A stretch of DNA of 64,000 bases from Agelas oroides (taxonomy: Eukaryota; Porifera; Demospongiae; Agelasida; Agelasidae): NCBI GenBank assembly GCA_949130485.1, contig OX422183.1:19437934-19501933 (forward strand), in the 5' to 3' direction. A program made the position numbers and the translations under genes. The notes below the pieces were generated by a model. That model did not search any database. It was not told the DNA's origin and saw nothing but the letters and a program-made list of their open reading frames with translations. Positions 25,501-40,500 of this stretch are shown one piece after another; the first letter of the stretch is position 1; the number at the start of each line of letters is the position of its first letter.

Positions 25501-28500
25501 TCTAGGGGAAAAGCAAAACAACAGTGTGCCAAAGATAGACATTGCCACAATAGCCACACAGCTACGGAACACCCACGCATGGCAGGTGCTGTTAGGTAGC
25601 CCTAGGTAGTCTTATTTAGCGTACAGAATTTTGAGTTTTCCACTTGAAGTATATATATGGCCATAGTACTACTAAAACTACACATGGAGGTGAAGTGGAT
25701 CTAGCCTATGCAACCAAGACATTGCAAAAGAACATTTACACATATGGTTGCGTCGCAACTGACGTTTACACGCTAGTATCTTTTCATACCCTTAGCCTTT
25801 CCCTTAGTCAAAATTTGTGTTCTTGTTGCTCGTTCTCCACTTGAAGTATATGGATATATGAACAGCATGCTTAGTAAGAAAGAGAGATTCATGGATACAT
25901 AAATACATACATACACAAGTGAATCTTTGTAGCCTGACTCACTCTATACGCAACGGCTATGTATAATATGTATAATAAACAGGATTGTTGCTCTTTGTAG
26001 CTAGACTTTCACAATACCTATATGCTGTTGAGTGGCTATGTTTGAGTAATGTGTTCTGGTAAGACAAGTTGGGCTGTCAACCTGCATTTAAGTCACTGAT
26101 TTCATTCCACTGGTTAGAACTAAAAACCAAACCAAACAAAACAAAAAAAAAATCACTTGGACAGATTATAGTGTACCGATTTATGGTCATTATGTATGTA
26201 CACATGGTGAATACAAAGCCTTTCTTGGGTGCATGGTAATTGAACTTCAAATTGGGCCAGTCTCACTTACACCATCATTATCTTTGGCATTGACATCAGC
26301 TTCTTCACCAATAAGGGTTTTCACTGTGTTCATATCACATCGTTTAGCAGCAGTGTGCAGATCAGTCGCCTGAAACAATTTTAAAGACAGTAGATGCAAT
26401 ACTGTTCACTTTGAATGAGAAATTGACTAACTTTGCAGTGTGTTGTCAAGTATACAAACTTTGCAGTGTAGTATACAGCTTGTGAGGATTTGGTTTGAAT
26501 GGGACCCATGGAGCTGTGGTTGAATTACTATTCTGTTATGCTGCACTTCCAAGTAGCTTAGTGTAACAGACTAATTCTAATGAGCATGCAAGAACAGTAG
26601 ATACAGGGATTTTTAAAAAATAAAATTGACCTTGAGTGAGGGAGACTGAAACTCAGATCAGCATTACTAATCTACTCTCATGTAGTGTAGTCCCACATAC
26701 TTCTTTCTTGATACTGGATTCTTTCTCAGCAAGGTATTCTGCAATGGTTGTATGGCCTTTTACAGCTGCCAGTTTACAAGGTGTACTCTGACGGAGAGAA
26801 GAAACAAATATTTGATAAAGTCCAGGCACGGAAACTTGTGCTTACAATATCAAGTCTCTTCAAAGCAAGTAACAGGGACAGGACTTCCAGACAATGCTGT
26901 TAGTTCTGCTAACTGTGCTGTAGAGAGGATGTTTAAGGAGAGGTATTAGGTAGAAGACAAAAGCAGTACTCACAAACAGCAGAGGAACAAACCAACAGTG
27001 GCAAGTTATGACATGTTAACAGTCAGTCCACCAGTGGCAAATGTATGGGGAATTATTGAAAACTAATTAAAATGAAGGCACATGTCGATGTAAAACAGCA
27101 CCTGGCATGTTTTCTGGTGAGCTTCAAGGATTTCTACCAACAAATGAAAGCAGTATGCATCTACTTTGCCAGTGTTTTATAGACCAATGTGTCTACTATC
27201 AAGATACAATATCTCAAGCTGTAGCTTCTTACTGCTTCATGTAGAAAAGTTGCATGAAACTAATACCATCCTACGATAATCGCTTCATTTGCAACCTGCT
27301 AGCTGCTGTACAAGCTACAGACGCTCCTGTATTAATTACCCGTGGACATGCACAACTAAGTAAGTACTTATTCGAGTACCTATATAACACAGTGAAGAAG
27401 GGGGGGCTAAGCCTCCCCAGTAGTTGTGAAGGTAGACCCCCTCCCCTATTCCTACACCCTTGCCCTCACGTCTTGTTAACTTTCTTGGCTTCATGCAATA
27501 AGTGTATGTAGTACATGTATGCTAAAATTTTAATACGGGCCACTAAAGTGGCAATGGAGTTAACCTTATTTGCTTGAGTCAGGTCAGGTATACAAAAGTA
27601 CTAAAATTTGCAGCAACATATCAGTTCATGAAAAGGCCTCAATAAATGGCTGCCCTTCTGTGGAAGGTTTGTCAGTTAGAGATCTAAAATCGATCTGTGA
27701 ATGGTAAATATGTGCATCTACACAAACAGACATAAGTATTGTTCATTTCTGTCATTGCAAGCTGGAACCAGCCTAGAAAGCATTCATTGCTTGTCCTAAT
27801 GAAAAGCCAATGGAAGAACTCCTAAAATCAATGCCTATTCAAGTGATCAGTTATTACTGACTTGTCACTACTCTGGTAGTCCAAACACATGGTTTCAATT
27901 CCTTCATCACCCTTCAGGTGGTTCATAACCTCCTGCATGATACAACAGACTAATTCTGCAGAATTATACAGGTTCTCACATGCATATGTGTAGGACCCTT
28001 TCTTGAACAAGGGTGTTTGTAAATGAAATTCAAATCAGCAGTTACCAATCTACCCTCAGTAGTATAATCACACTTACCCCATCATTAGCTTCAATGTTGA
28101 TATAAGCTCCTTTTATAGCAAGGCATTGCACTGTTTCATAATGGCCTCCATTAGCTGCCATGTGCAAGGGAGCCCACTGATGGAGAGGGAAAAACACAAC
28201 AAAATTAGCCAAAGTGCCGTCTTATTTTAGTTAACTAAAAGTGCATTTAAGTAAAGGTATGTTTCAATTTAGCAACTAGAACTAAAAATTAATGCTGCCT
28301 TAGTTTGTTAACCCTTTAACCACAGATGATGCCATTCGGGATCGTCTGATTTTGGTTGCATGTTATCAGTTGGCGCAATCCGTTTTGAAGGTAGGTTTAG
28401 CACTAGCAAAAAGGCGGGATAGGGGCAGGTGGGCAGGTTTCAGCACGGGGTGCTGAACACATGGCAGCTGCCTTGGCTGGCTGTAGAATGGCCTTGGTCA

Positions 28501-31500
28501 GCACTGGCTGAACCATTTCCCGCCTTGTTACTGCAAACGGGTATAGAAACAACTCCTCTGTCCCTGTAGGGGCACCATTTCTGGTACTGTAGGTAGTTTT
28601 CAATCAGGCGTTCGCTGGTTGGAGAGCCCTGACCATTGAAAGCTTGCTAGTGATCAATGTCATGACCCTGCAGAGAATTTGTTAAAGAAGCTTTGCCTCA
28701 AGTTTCCAGTGTTAGCTCCAGGCACAAGTGGAAATACGGACCAAAAAGGTATCCATAGCCTAAAAACGACTTGAAGGGAAAGGCCTGTGGTGGTTAAAGA
28801 GTTAATTCGTTAATTAAAAACCTAATTTGAAATTAACTAAAACTGCAAGTACTGATACAATCCATTTCAGATGTATTTGAACAAGTAGTTTAGTTTCAGT
28901 TTAATTAGGCTACAAAATCACAAATCACAATACACATGGAAGCATGTGCTTTACTAGCTAAGTAAGTGTATAGCTGATCTTTTCTGGAATGTGTACATGT
29001 GCTTCCCTACCTAGGTAAGTGTACACTGGTTTTCTTAGAATTTTGTGCACAGACCTTGTCGAACTCAGAAACAAAAGTATGAAGACAGTTCCACCTGTAA
29101 GACAATCTGTTAAGCCACTCAACAGTTTACGTATAAATTAAGATGAAGAACATGCTTTGACAGCATTGACAATGACTATGAAGACTCTGTGGATGGCCTT
29201 TGACATTACTTAGAGTGTCATCTCTTCATTGTTTGTATCTGAAGATAGCTGAGTTTATTATCAAATGTGTTTGTACTTTTGGCTTCTTTCATTAAATTCC
29301 TGGTATTGAATTTCTCACGTAAGATTGGATCATATGTACAATTAGAGTAATGACAGCACTTTAATCAATGACCATGGTCAACAGTCAACACTTATCACTT
29401 TTATCAATCTGCTTGTTGTTGCACAAACACACACGAGGTAAGGGCTCTACTAAGCACCTCTAGCTCGGACAGAAATCTTTCTAATACTGAAGCACAAACT
29501 GTGTTTCAAAATTAATACATAATATTATCTAGTCTTCAGTTTATTAGAAGGGTGAGTTTTTTCATTTTTCAAAACAAGAAACAAGCACTTTTGTGGAGTA
29601 CCAAATACCTTTAGTTATACATGTAATTATCTACATAAGGAACAATGTCCTCACATTGTCAGAACCACATCAGCTTGAAAATATGACAAAGATATGCTAA
29701 GTGATGAGATGCCAGATGGATCATGCAAGCTGTAGCCACACTTTTCAATTATGTGACACCTTCTCAGAGTGGTTAAGGCATACCCCAATTTCAATGTTAG
29801 CTTTACCATTCGTACTTTGAGCAAGTATTGAAGACAAAGTGCTAAACTAAACAATCATTGATTAACCAAGTGCCAAACTGATGGTGTATTATTAACAAAG
29901 GGTACTATGGCAACATGCCACAATCACAAAATTGATGGGGGTCAAAGTTTAAATGCCTAACTGAATCTGGGTAAGAATACTGTACCAGATACAACCTGAA
30001 ACTCCAAGAAGCAAATATAGGTGTTTTAAACCTCAAATCAGCATTTACTTCTATTACCAAAGCTCATCTCTCCAGTGACATCAACAAAAGGTACCTGTCC
30101 CGAGGTCCGGTACGTTAGTACAACTAATCCACTACACACTCTTGAAGTTATTGCCACAAATCTAGCCATCTGACCTTCTGCATCAACCGCCAAAGGTGAT
30201 AGTTCAATGTCGCTTGAGTACCTCAAGCCATATTCCTGTCTCCTCTTCCCAGAAACATGCAGTACTCGGACTCATGTAAGTCAGACCTACCTACTTCACA
30301 ACCAGCGATAACACAATGCTAAACAATACATACTAACAGCAGAATAACACTAGCAAAGCTAAGAAACATACATGCGACAGCCATTCAATCTCCATGAACT
30401 ATTGCAATACTTTCACGTATTTCCGTGTCACAAATAATACAATTGGGGACCGCCTTAACCAACCTAATTTTGCACTGATGGAGAGTGGGCATTCAATCTC
30501 CCTTATGCATGCATCCCATCTGCATATGGTACATACTTACCCCAGAACAATCTCTGATGTCAATAGGAGCTCCTTTTTGAATGAGGTATTCCACTATGTT
30601 CGTGTGTCCATTTATCGCTGCCATGTGCAAGGGAGTTCTCTGATAGAGAGAAGAATATTTACTACACAATAAACTAGCTGTAAATTCAATTAACTGGTGG
30701 CTTCTTAGTTTTAGGCCTGTACCTAATCTGCCAGCATAAATTTCGGAAAAATAGGCAAGCTCGAGCAGGAAGCATGATGCCAGAGAAATAGGCAGGAAAT
30801 CAGGCAAAACAGGGGCGTTGCCTAAAAAAAGCTTAATTACTCATACCTACACACATGGCCATTGTAAATAGCAGGAAAAAGGCAATACTAGTTCCAGTGT
30901 AGCATCCATTCTTAGCTGGTCGAATGCCCTAACACTCAGAACTCGCAAGAAAAATGAAAGGAGTCACTTTACCATCATAAGGAAAACGTGTGTCGCCAGC
31001 CGGTACAGCCACACAACACCAGAAAATGCATGTGTCACTGTCACGGAGGTACTTTGTCTGGGCTAAAGTGTGAGCAGTAATAAGCAAAATAGGTAAGATT
31101 TTGAAGAATTGTAGCAGAGAAAAGTAGGAAGCTTTTCAATCACATTCGGTGCAGGCCAATTCAGTTTGCTGCTGCATATTATAATATTATATAGAAAAGG
31201 ATGAGTTTAAGTACACTTAGGCCACCAAAAGACCCCCGAAACATCTCTGCAGTCAAGGCAGAGTCTTGGCCATGACGAACGGCCTTTCGCTCGTGTCGAC
31301 TTGAAACCAAGATGCTGCTGGCGCTCGGCCATGATGCCGATGGGCAGCTAGCTTACCTAGCCGCTCTCGGAAGCTGGTGATCATGAAACGGATCAGTTGG
31401 AATATACGGCACCGGAAACGGCACCGGAAATCCTGTTCACCTGCCCAACACTAACCCTTACCCTACCTGTGCGCTAACTAATCCGAATTTCCAGTGCCGT

Positions 31501-34500
31501 GCATTCCAATTGATCCCATGAAACAATGGTTCGAGCTGGCAGTAGAACACCCAGCCTCACAGTTCAGCTGGCAGTGGTGGCAACGACTCATCGAATACAA
31601 ACTGGTCCTAGCGCTATCCCTGGATCAACCACCTGGGGAGTGAAATTATCGTCGGCATCCGTCAGGGTAGTGCCGGCTAGCTGCCGGGGAGCAGTAGCGT
31701 CTGTTCAGCCGTGCGTGGTTCAACACACCAGGTAAGCACTATATCGCTGCACGAATAACCTGGAAAATTGTGCGACGCTTTGGCTGTTGTGCTAGTACTG
31801 AGTACAGGGTTCTATAGTGCTGGCAGTGGCTCTCCTATAGGCTAGAGTGAGGACTGGGGGGAATTGGCTATTCCATTGCAAGACAAAAAAGATTCTGTTT
31901 CTCTGTGCTGCAGTTATGAATTGCCAAATATACACCCCTGACTCAGCAATATACTCCCTTGCGGTTCAAAATATACACTCCTGACTCAGCAATATACTCC
32001 CTTGCGGTTGAAATATACACCCCTGACTCAGCAATATACTCCCTGCGGTCGCCGCTGCGCGGTGTATATGACCGCATGCGGCGCCTTTGATCCGCCCACG
32101 CACTATAGTATATATATGCATATATAAAAATTTGAATGCTTTCTTGAAGTTCATGAAGATGACGATTCTTTTTGGTAAAATCTTAGCTTGAGTTTAATGT
32201 CACTCTTTTGGTCCAGTTAATATGCAAAATTGAATGGAATGCAATTAACCTCAAACATGGAAATGATTCCCTCAACTTTTATAAAGCCTTTTCCCTAGAA
32301 TTAAAGTGTCAAGGAAGTCAAATGAAGCACTACTGAATGAAAGATGACAAAACAGCTCTGCGTGGTTGTTTTGAACCTAAGTATGTTTTTCTAAGGTACT
32401 ATGTAGCCGGTTTACAGAGGATGCTTACCTGCAGTGTGTTGTGTACACTGTGTTTAACTTCGCTTATTGATAACAAGGCACAGCTCCAGAACTGTCTTGA
32501 TACTCTCGATACTTATGAAGCCCACAGGCTAATGTACCTCCACAGTAGCCTTGTGCTTCCTATAATAGGCGTTGGGAAGAAAATATGGCTGTCATTTTCA
32601 CGATTGAGGCTATTGAAAACCACACTGCCTTTAGCGTTCACTCTAGACCAACCAACTTACATTAGTAGGGAAGGCCCGAAACTAACCACAGACTGAACAC
32701 CCTGAAGCTATTCGCCTTGGATGGTGATCACACTCCTCCATAGCCACGATGCCAATTGGTATCTATCTTTCAAGACAGGCGTGTACGTATGTATTATTGG
32801 TTAACAATTTGACTGCAATTCAGGCAGGTTAATAACAAATCCACTAATAGACAGTTTGAAGTGGTACTTGTCCTCCTCAGACTCTGCTACATCTGGATGG
32901 AGACTACTAAAGGACTTTTGAGTTTGCGAATCTTCTTTTGATCAATATAATTGACTGACATTAAGGTAACTGACTGATTATTATGCTGATCATGACTACA
33001 TAAATTGTGAATGCTGGGCCCTGAACAACTCAATCTCAACTCACCAGTACTAATCTCTACTTCAGTAGGATATATCTATTTACATTTACCTACCTCATAT
33101 GAACCTTTGATCCTGATATCAGCTTTTTGCTCATCAACAAGATACTTTACTAGGTCTATATGTCCTCCTTCAGCTGCAATGTACACACCAGTTTTCTGAT
33201 GAAGTGAAAGAAACAATTATACAAGTGTAGTGCTTGTATAATTAGCCAAGCAATTATCAATTAATGCAGGTTTGTGTAGCAAGATATCTACAAACGACGA
33301 CATTGTAGACAAATTCCCACCAAAAGCTGTCGTAGAAATTGACTGATTTCATGCTTGTTATATGTATATTATCTCACAGACATCATTGTGGATGGCTTTA
33401 CACATCCAAAGTGCTGTATTGCTAAAGAAGTACCAGATATTAATAAATCTATGCAGTGTGTATGAGCCATGCCTTTAACGTGAGTTCAGCGATACCGTCT
33501 TTCAAATGCAATCAAAATAGTATGTAGTTGAATCTACCATACAAGGGTACACTGTATAATAATTATGCCGATTTATTCCTGAAGGTGGAGCCTGATGAAT
33601 TATGTTATAGTTATAGCATGGGGCCAGGGATTTATGGCAGTAAACGAACCGAGTCCGAGGGCGAAGCCTGAGGACAAGGTTTGTTTACATTGCCATAAAT
33701 CCCTGGCAACCCGTTATATATCCCACCCTGATTGGTCCGAGTTCTGTATCCTTGGTGACACAAAATTTAAATTTTCAATAGCAACCATAGCGACTGTGTT
33801 ATTTTTTCATTCGACTGTAGTAGTAGCAACTGAGATGGCCGCTTGCTCCTACGATCCTTACTGCCTTGGCCTCTGTGAATGGACCGACTGTCCAGGTGCG
33901 CTTCAACTAGAGGACACGCCACGCCCAACTTACCCACTCGTTTCAGCCCCACCTCCTCATTCTCCACCTGCAACAGCAAGCTCGAGCAGCCACTCCTCTC
34001 TCTCCGTTCAGCCAGAATCTACACGGTTTAAATTCGCTACAAAAGAAGATCTCTCCACTTTCGCTAAGGGACTAGTTCCTGAAAATACTACCAGGAGCAC
34101 TAAGTCAGTGGGCCTTGAACACCTTCAGTGCTTGGATAAAGGAAAGAAATGTGAGGTATCCTGCCAATCCAGTCCCAGATGACATTCTGGTGTGCAGTGA
34201 GCCAGAGATCATAAATCTCCATCTCTCCAGATTCATTGTAGAGACAAGAAAGTCAAATGGAGAAATGTATCCTCCATCTACACTTCACCAGTTACTTTGT
34301 GGAATATTAAGACGCATGCAGGAACTCAATCCCAACTGTCCAAACTTTTTGGACAAAAATGACAACAGATTCAGGAGTCTTCAAGGCACCCTTGACTCAT
34401 ACTTTCACAAGCTGCACTCTGAAGGTATAGGGAGGAAGGTGAAGCATGCAGAGGTAATCACAACAGATGAAGAAGAGCAGTTATGGGAGAGTGGTGTCTT

Positions 34501-37500
34501 GAATGTAACTACACCTAGAGGGTTGCAGAATGCAGTGTTCTTCACCATTGGAAAGCTCTTCTGTCTACGTGGTAGAAAACAACACAGAGCTTTGAAATTA
34601 TCCCAGCTACAGCGAGACAGCGACAATTATGTGTACCATGAGAATGTATCAAAAAATAGAAATGGCAGTTTTAAGCAGCTTCATGTTCGTAGCAAGGTGG
34701 TACCTGTCTATTCTTGTCCAGAGGCTGGCCAAAGGTGTCCGGTGTACTTGCTAGACCTCTATATCAGCAGGCTTCCAGAGGAAAAGGATCTGGTGTACGT
34801 GCGACCACTGGAAAGCAACTGCATGATCCAAGCAAGCCATGGTACAGTGCAGTACCGCTTGGAAATCACACATTACAGCAAATGGTTAAAAAGATGTGCT
34901 CAGATGCTGGTATTGGTGGTCACAAAACAAACCACAGCCTGAGGGCTACTAGTGCGACTGAACTTTTCAAGAGAGGTGCTCCAGAGAAACTGATCCAAGA
35001 GCGAACCGGACACCGCTCCCTCGAAGCTCTCAGAACCTATGAAAGATCGAGTGAGGAACAACATAAGGCAGCTTCTACACTACTGTCCGCACCTAGTCAT
35101 TTACCTCATTACAGTCACATAGTCAACACATCTACCAAAACACAAGCAATCGAAATACATCAAGCCACACCATCAACACAAGGATTCAGCAGTATGCCAG
35201 TATCATTTTAAAATTTACAAGGTTGTACTATCAACATCATTGGATCTCCGAACCTCGAGTGATCTACATCACTCCAAGTATTACAGCACAACAACATGCT
35301 TATTTAATCTCTGACTGCATTTTGTCTGTTAATCTGTTAACTTGTTACTATTATTATGACATTGACAGCTGGTTTTAGTTTCATTGGTCTTATGTTCCAT
35401 ATATGCAAATACATGATGTAAATATCTCTTTGACTTGAGGGGACATATTATGAATCATATCGGCCTTGTAGCCCTCAAGGCCCAAATTAGAGATTTATTG
35501 TCCAGTCTATTCTATTGCAATAGTATAGGAGGTGGGATATATATATAGCTACATGAAAGGTATAAAGCCATATGAACATGACATCCCCAGGCTACAAAAA
35601 AATGTACATTCACTCACCATGCAACCAAGCAGGTGACCTAGCCATGATTCAATCTGCACAATTTTGGCGCTTCCATCCTCTTGTACAACTACAATACCAT
35701 CCTTTTGGTGTGTATATGGCTGATACACCATTGCATTACCTACGTACGTATGTAGTAACTACTACTTATCAAATACTTACCTTCAACGTGGCAATATCTG
35801 CTTGTTTCTCATCAACAAGGTACCGCACTATTTCTGTACGTCCCTTTTGAGCTGCCATGTACACAGGAGTCCTCTGATGGAGAGAAAGAAATTACATAAT
35901 ATTATTGTTCAACAAGTACTTGCATAGCTAGACAGGTTAGTGATTTAGAAAATTACCGACTTCAGGCTGTACTTCATTGACAAATTGTTTCTGACAATGG
36001 TGCTCATGCTTAGCATTAATTGTTCCCAGGCCCCACCCAGCTTACCACCATGTAGTACAGTAAGGGCAAAGGAGGGCCTAGTATTTCTTCCTCATAAGCT
36101 ATATGTGGTGAGTTCCTGGTACCTTCATTACTCTTGCTGTTCTGAGTCTCAGTGTACTCATTCTATCATTTTTCTGTCCTGACATTTGTCTGTGTTGTCT
36201 GTGAAAAGATAACAGGTGCTCTCCCACTTACCTACCGGCAGCATTGTCGGATTAGAGCATGATCATACCTGGGTTAAGTCTAGACCCACATTGTTAGGGC
36301 AGGCCCAGCAGTCTACCAGGTGACATGGAGCGTGTGCACAGTTTTTGGGATTGTGAACATCACAATCCAGGTGGCAGGCTGATTGTGCAAAGCAGTTAGT
36401 GTGAATTTTGTCCTCCAGCCATTTAGCTGTGTAGGTGGTTGCTGGAGGCCAAGTGTGAGACCTGGGTATGTCGTTCTATTTTTTAAAGCCTGCTAACAAC
36501 AATTTGAGTCCAGCTAAGAATTTGGTAGTACTTTGTCTTCACAACTGATTCTCTGCTAGTACAGCAGCAATGTTGCTAGTATCCATGTCTGGGAGTCAAA
36601 TGTAGTGCTGGTAGCAGTCACAGGACTACCTGTCCAGGGCCTACATCATCCATTCAGAGATACTGGATGCCACTGTGGTGAATGCTGAGAGAGTGGAATG
36701 ACTATTGGCATGACACTGCTGGCTTATAAGCTCCTAAATGAGGGTATTTAGTTTTAGTGAGTGGGTTTCATTTCGGAAGTGGATGTTGTCGTGCGTTGCA
36801 ATAGCAGGGATCGAGTCTATGACTGATTATTATTGCAATGCACAGAGTTTATATACAGAGGAAGTCACTTAAAATAGAACAGGAAATTAGACTCAATCTA
36901 AATACAATAATAACTCATGCTACATCTCCTTTCCTGGAGAGAACCTGTCCGGTGGTCTGACCAGGGTTCCAGTCTGAGATCGAGTTACGATTCGATTCTG
37001 CATCGACGTAGGGTCTGATATCTCGGGTACAGTCTCTTCCGGCTCCAGATCTGGGACCACTTGGAGGTGAGACCGATTCCTCCGTAGTCTCCCTGCCGAA
37101 GTCTCCACTAGGTATGATCGGGGTTTGTTAGCATGAGCAACAACTCTTCCCTCCTGGGGCTTGTTTCCTGACCATATCCATACGGCTGTGTCCTCTGGAA
37201 TATCGGGCATCTCACTTGTCCGGTAGTGGCAGTCATATTCTCTCTTCTGCTTTTCCTTGAAGTCCCTATCCTTCTCACGGAATTCTTCAAGGTAGCTCCA
37301 ATTGGGGATCAGGTGAGTGCTGACTTGGGGAACAATGGTCCGAACACTTCTTCCCATCAACAGCTGAGCGGGAGAGAGGTTACACCAGGGCAACGGTGTT
37401 GCTCTGTACGTGAGGAGAGCGAGTTGAGGGTCGTCTGATCTGCTCAGTAGACGTTTAGCGGTTTGCACCATACGCTCTGCCAGTCCATTGCTCTGGGGGT

Positions 37501-40500
37501 AGAGCGGACTACTGGTCTCATGTCTAAATCCATAGTACTTTGCAAACTCCTCAAACTCCTCAGATGCATATTGTGGGCCATTGTCACTACGTAGTATTTC
37601 AGGTATTCCAAATCGGGAGAAAATCATTTTCAGTGCTCTTGTGACACTAGAGGATGTAGTTGTTGTCAATCTAACTTCCAAATATCGAGAGAAATAGTCA
37701 GAAACGAGCAAATAGTGGTTACCCTTGAGCTCAAACAAGTCTGTTCCTAACACTTGCCAAGGGTACTCCGGGAGCTTGGTTGTCATCAATGGCTCTCTCC
37801 TGTGTTTGCTCTCCATTGCACATGTAGAACAATTTTCAACAAGTGTTGTAATCTGGCTCGAGATGCCTGGCCACCACACTGAAGTCTTAGTACGCATCCG
37901 GCAGCGTTCGATCCCCTGGTGGCCCTCATGAATTCGATGGAGCGTTTCTCGCTGCAGGGAACGGGGAACGATAATGCATTGGTTGTAGAGGAGTAAACCA
38001 CCTTGTACTGTGATGGAACCTCAAACCTTCCAGTATGGAGTGATGGTGATGTCTAAGGTACGTTTCTCAGGCCAACTGGATTGACAGTATTCAATAACTT
38101 TTGCACAAATAGAGTCCTCCGCTTGGGCTCTTCGATAATTGTCCAGTTGCCGTGACGTTGCAGGTAGTGACTGAATAACACTGTCCACAAAGGCTTCAAC
38201 CTCTGCTGGAAAATCTGTGGTCTCCTCATCCTCTGTATCCAATGGAGCTCGAGACAGAGTGTCTGCTGTGTATAATAGCTTCCCTGGAACATGTTGGACT
38301 GTGTAATCAAATCTGGCCAGGCGTAGCCTGAATCGAAGGATGCGGGGAGGCAGGTCATCCAAATGTTTCGAGTTGACAACGGAATCAGGGGCTTGTGGTC
38401 AGATTCTATCAGGAAAGTTCGGCCCAGGACATAGTTGGAAAACCGCTCACAGGCCCAAGTTGCTGCCAACGCCTCCTTTTCTATTTGGGCATATCTTTTC
38501 TCAGTTTCCGTCATAGCCCTAGAAGCGTATGCCACTGGTCTCCAGGCTGAGTCTGACTGTTGAAGAAGAACAACTCCAAGGCCGTGAGAAGAAGCATCTG
38601 CAGACACTTTTGTGGGATATTCGGGATTGTACAAACGCAACACTGCAGGTTGTGTTAGTTCCTGCTTGAGGTCTGTGAAAGATTTCTCTTGGGGTGGGCC
38701 CCAACTCCAAACCCGTTTCGTGCTCAGCAGTTCCCGAAGGGGTTGACTCAGTTCAGCTAAATTTGGGGGAAATTTTCCAAGTTGATTAGCCATCCCCATA
38801 AAGCGTCTCAGGTCACCGACATTCCTGGGTCTCTCCATTTGAAGGACAGCTGAGACTTTCTGAGGGTCGGGGTGTATACCATTCCCATCTATGATGTGAC
38901 CTAAGAATCGGATTCTGCGCTTGTAGAACTCGCATTTCTGTGAATTCAGTGTGACTCCTGCCGTTTGGAGTCTCTCCAGGACTGCTTTCAAACGAGAGTC
39001 GTGCTCTGCTTTGTCAGCTCCATAAATCAACACGTCATCCATGTGGCACAAGTTACCTTCCAGTCCTTCTAGGATTCTGTTCATCCTGTTCTGAAACAGT
39101 TCGGGAGCGCTTGAGATCCCAAAGGGTAACTTGTTGAAGCAATACCTCCCGTAAGGAGTGATGAAAGTCAAGTAATCATGAGTCCTCTGACAACGGGATT
39201 TGCCAAAATCCGCTATTGGCGTCAACTTTGCTATATACAGTTGCTCCAGTCAGTTGAGCAAGTGTGTCGTCCACTCCTGGGATTGGGTGAGTCTCTCGCA
39301 ACACGTTCTCATTGAGTCCTTTGAGGTCTACACACACTCTCACTGCTCCACCTTGCTTTGGTACCACCACCATTCCTGTGCACCACGGTGTGGGCTCTGT
39401 GACTTTAGAGATAACCCCTGCTCTCTCCATGCGATCCAGCTCTTTACGGACTTTTGCTCTCATCGGTATGGGCACTTTCCGTGGGGTGAACAGAGCATGT
39501 GGCTGGGCTCCCTCGCGCATCTTAATGGAGTATTCATCTCCAAGGTTCCCTAGACAATTGAAGAGGGATGGGTACTGTGCCAGCCAGTCTTGTTCCTCTG
39601 TACTGCTCGTGGCGTTAATCTTTGAAACAAGTTTGAGTGCTGTTTTCGCAGGAAGACCCAGCAGGTTGGTCCGAAGTCCTCGAATAACGTACACGGGCTC
39701 GGACACTCGCTTGTCCTTACTTGAGAGAGTTCCAGTGAATTGCCCGAGGACCTTCATTGGCTGTCCTGTAGGACCGTGCAGGATTTTGGTGGGTTTCGTG
39801 AGAGTCACTCCTTTGAGGCTATGGAAAGTACGCTCTGATATTGCTGTAACCTCGGCACCTGTGTCCATCTTGAAGTGGATGTTTGTGCCTTGCAGTTTTA
39901 GTGTGACAGTCCAGGGAGAAATCTTTCCAGAGTTCAGAACTCCCAGGAATGCAGTGTCCAGGCTCAGCTCCTCTGCACTGGCTGCAACAGTCCTGGAGAA
40001 ACACTGAGAGCTGAAGTGGCCCTTTCTGTTACATTTGTAACAAGTAGGTGCTTTGGCTGGGCATCTTTCTCTAGGTAAGTGGTCTTTCCCACAGCGTTTA
40101 CATTGGGGTTTCTTTTGTCCAGACCTTGCATCTTGGGCTGTGTCCCTCTAGCTCCTCCCTTGCGGTATCTTATCGACTTACCTCTGCTCCAGGGGGGCTC
40201 CTCCTCCACCTGTCTGAGATCGGCCAGTCCTGACCTCTTCGATCGTGGATTGGGTTTCCCTTGCTGCCCTCTTTTATCTGCTTCAGTTGGCCCTGCTGCT
40301 CTTTCACTGCAGCGCTCTGTCGGGCAGTCTTCATGGCCTTCTCTAGAGTCAGCCCGGGGTCCATCTGCAGCTTCTGCGACATCGCTGCGTCACGTATGCC
40401 CACGACGAGCCTATCGCGCAACATCTCATCTGTCCAGTCTCCGTACTCGCAAGTTTCTACGAGGTGGTATAGTGCCGTGATATACTGTTCTATCGATTTT

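Larger units (their letters stand above)
22264..26270. other. Intron between ankyrin repeats 13 and 14
   Basis: Holds the 23.4-kb tandem repeat and the transposon at 24190-24903. The 123-residue plus-strand frame at 22717-23088 has no recognised domain and no supporting signals. From 24912 to 26220 nothing was recognised. Confidence 0.45.
28802..33093. other. Introns around ankyrin repeats 9-11
   Basis: Apart from the exon at 30541-30639, the relic at 30038-30460, the foldback at 31391-31517 and the repeat at 31925-32044, no feature was recognised. The 119-residue plus-strand frame 32337-32696 has no family I know. A possible decayed ankyrin end on the minus strand near 29767-29830 is too weak to call. 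Confidence 0.4.

Noticed and set aside
29767..29830. Another ankyrin exon on the minus strand (ends KANIEIG before GTATGC)
   Set aside because: Only the last residues resemble the repeat. No TPLH opening or acceptor at the right distance. At most a decayed remnant.
32337..32696. 119-codon plus-strand frame
   Set aside because: No family recognised. Single open frames of this size occur by chance in 64 kb.
35618..35710. Minus-strand exon KDGIVVVQEDGSAKIVQIES with GTGAGT donor
   Set aside because: The donor is good, but the acceptor is weak and the peptide matches no repeat of the array. Left as unproven.
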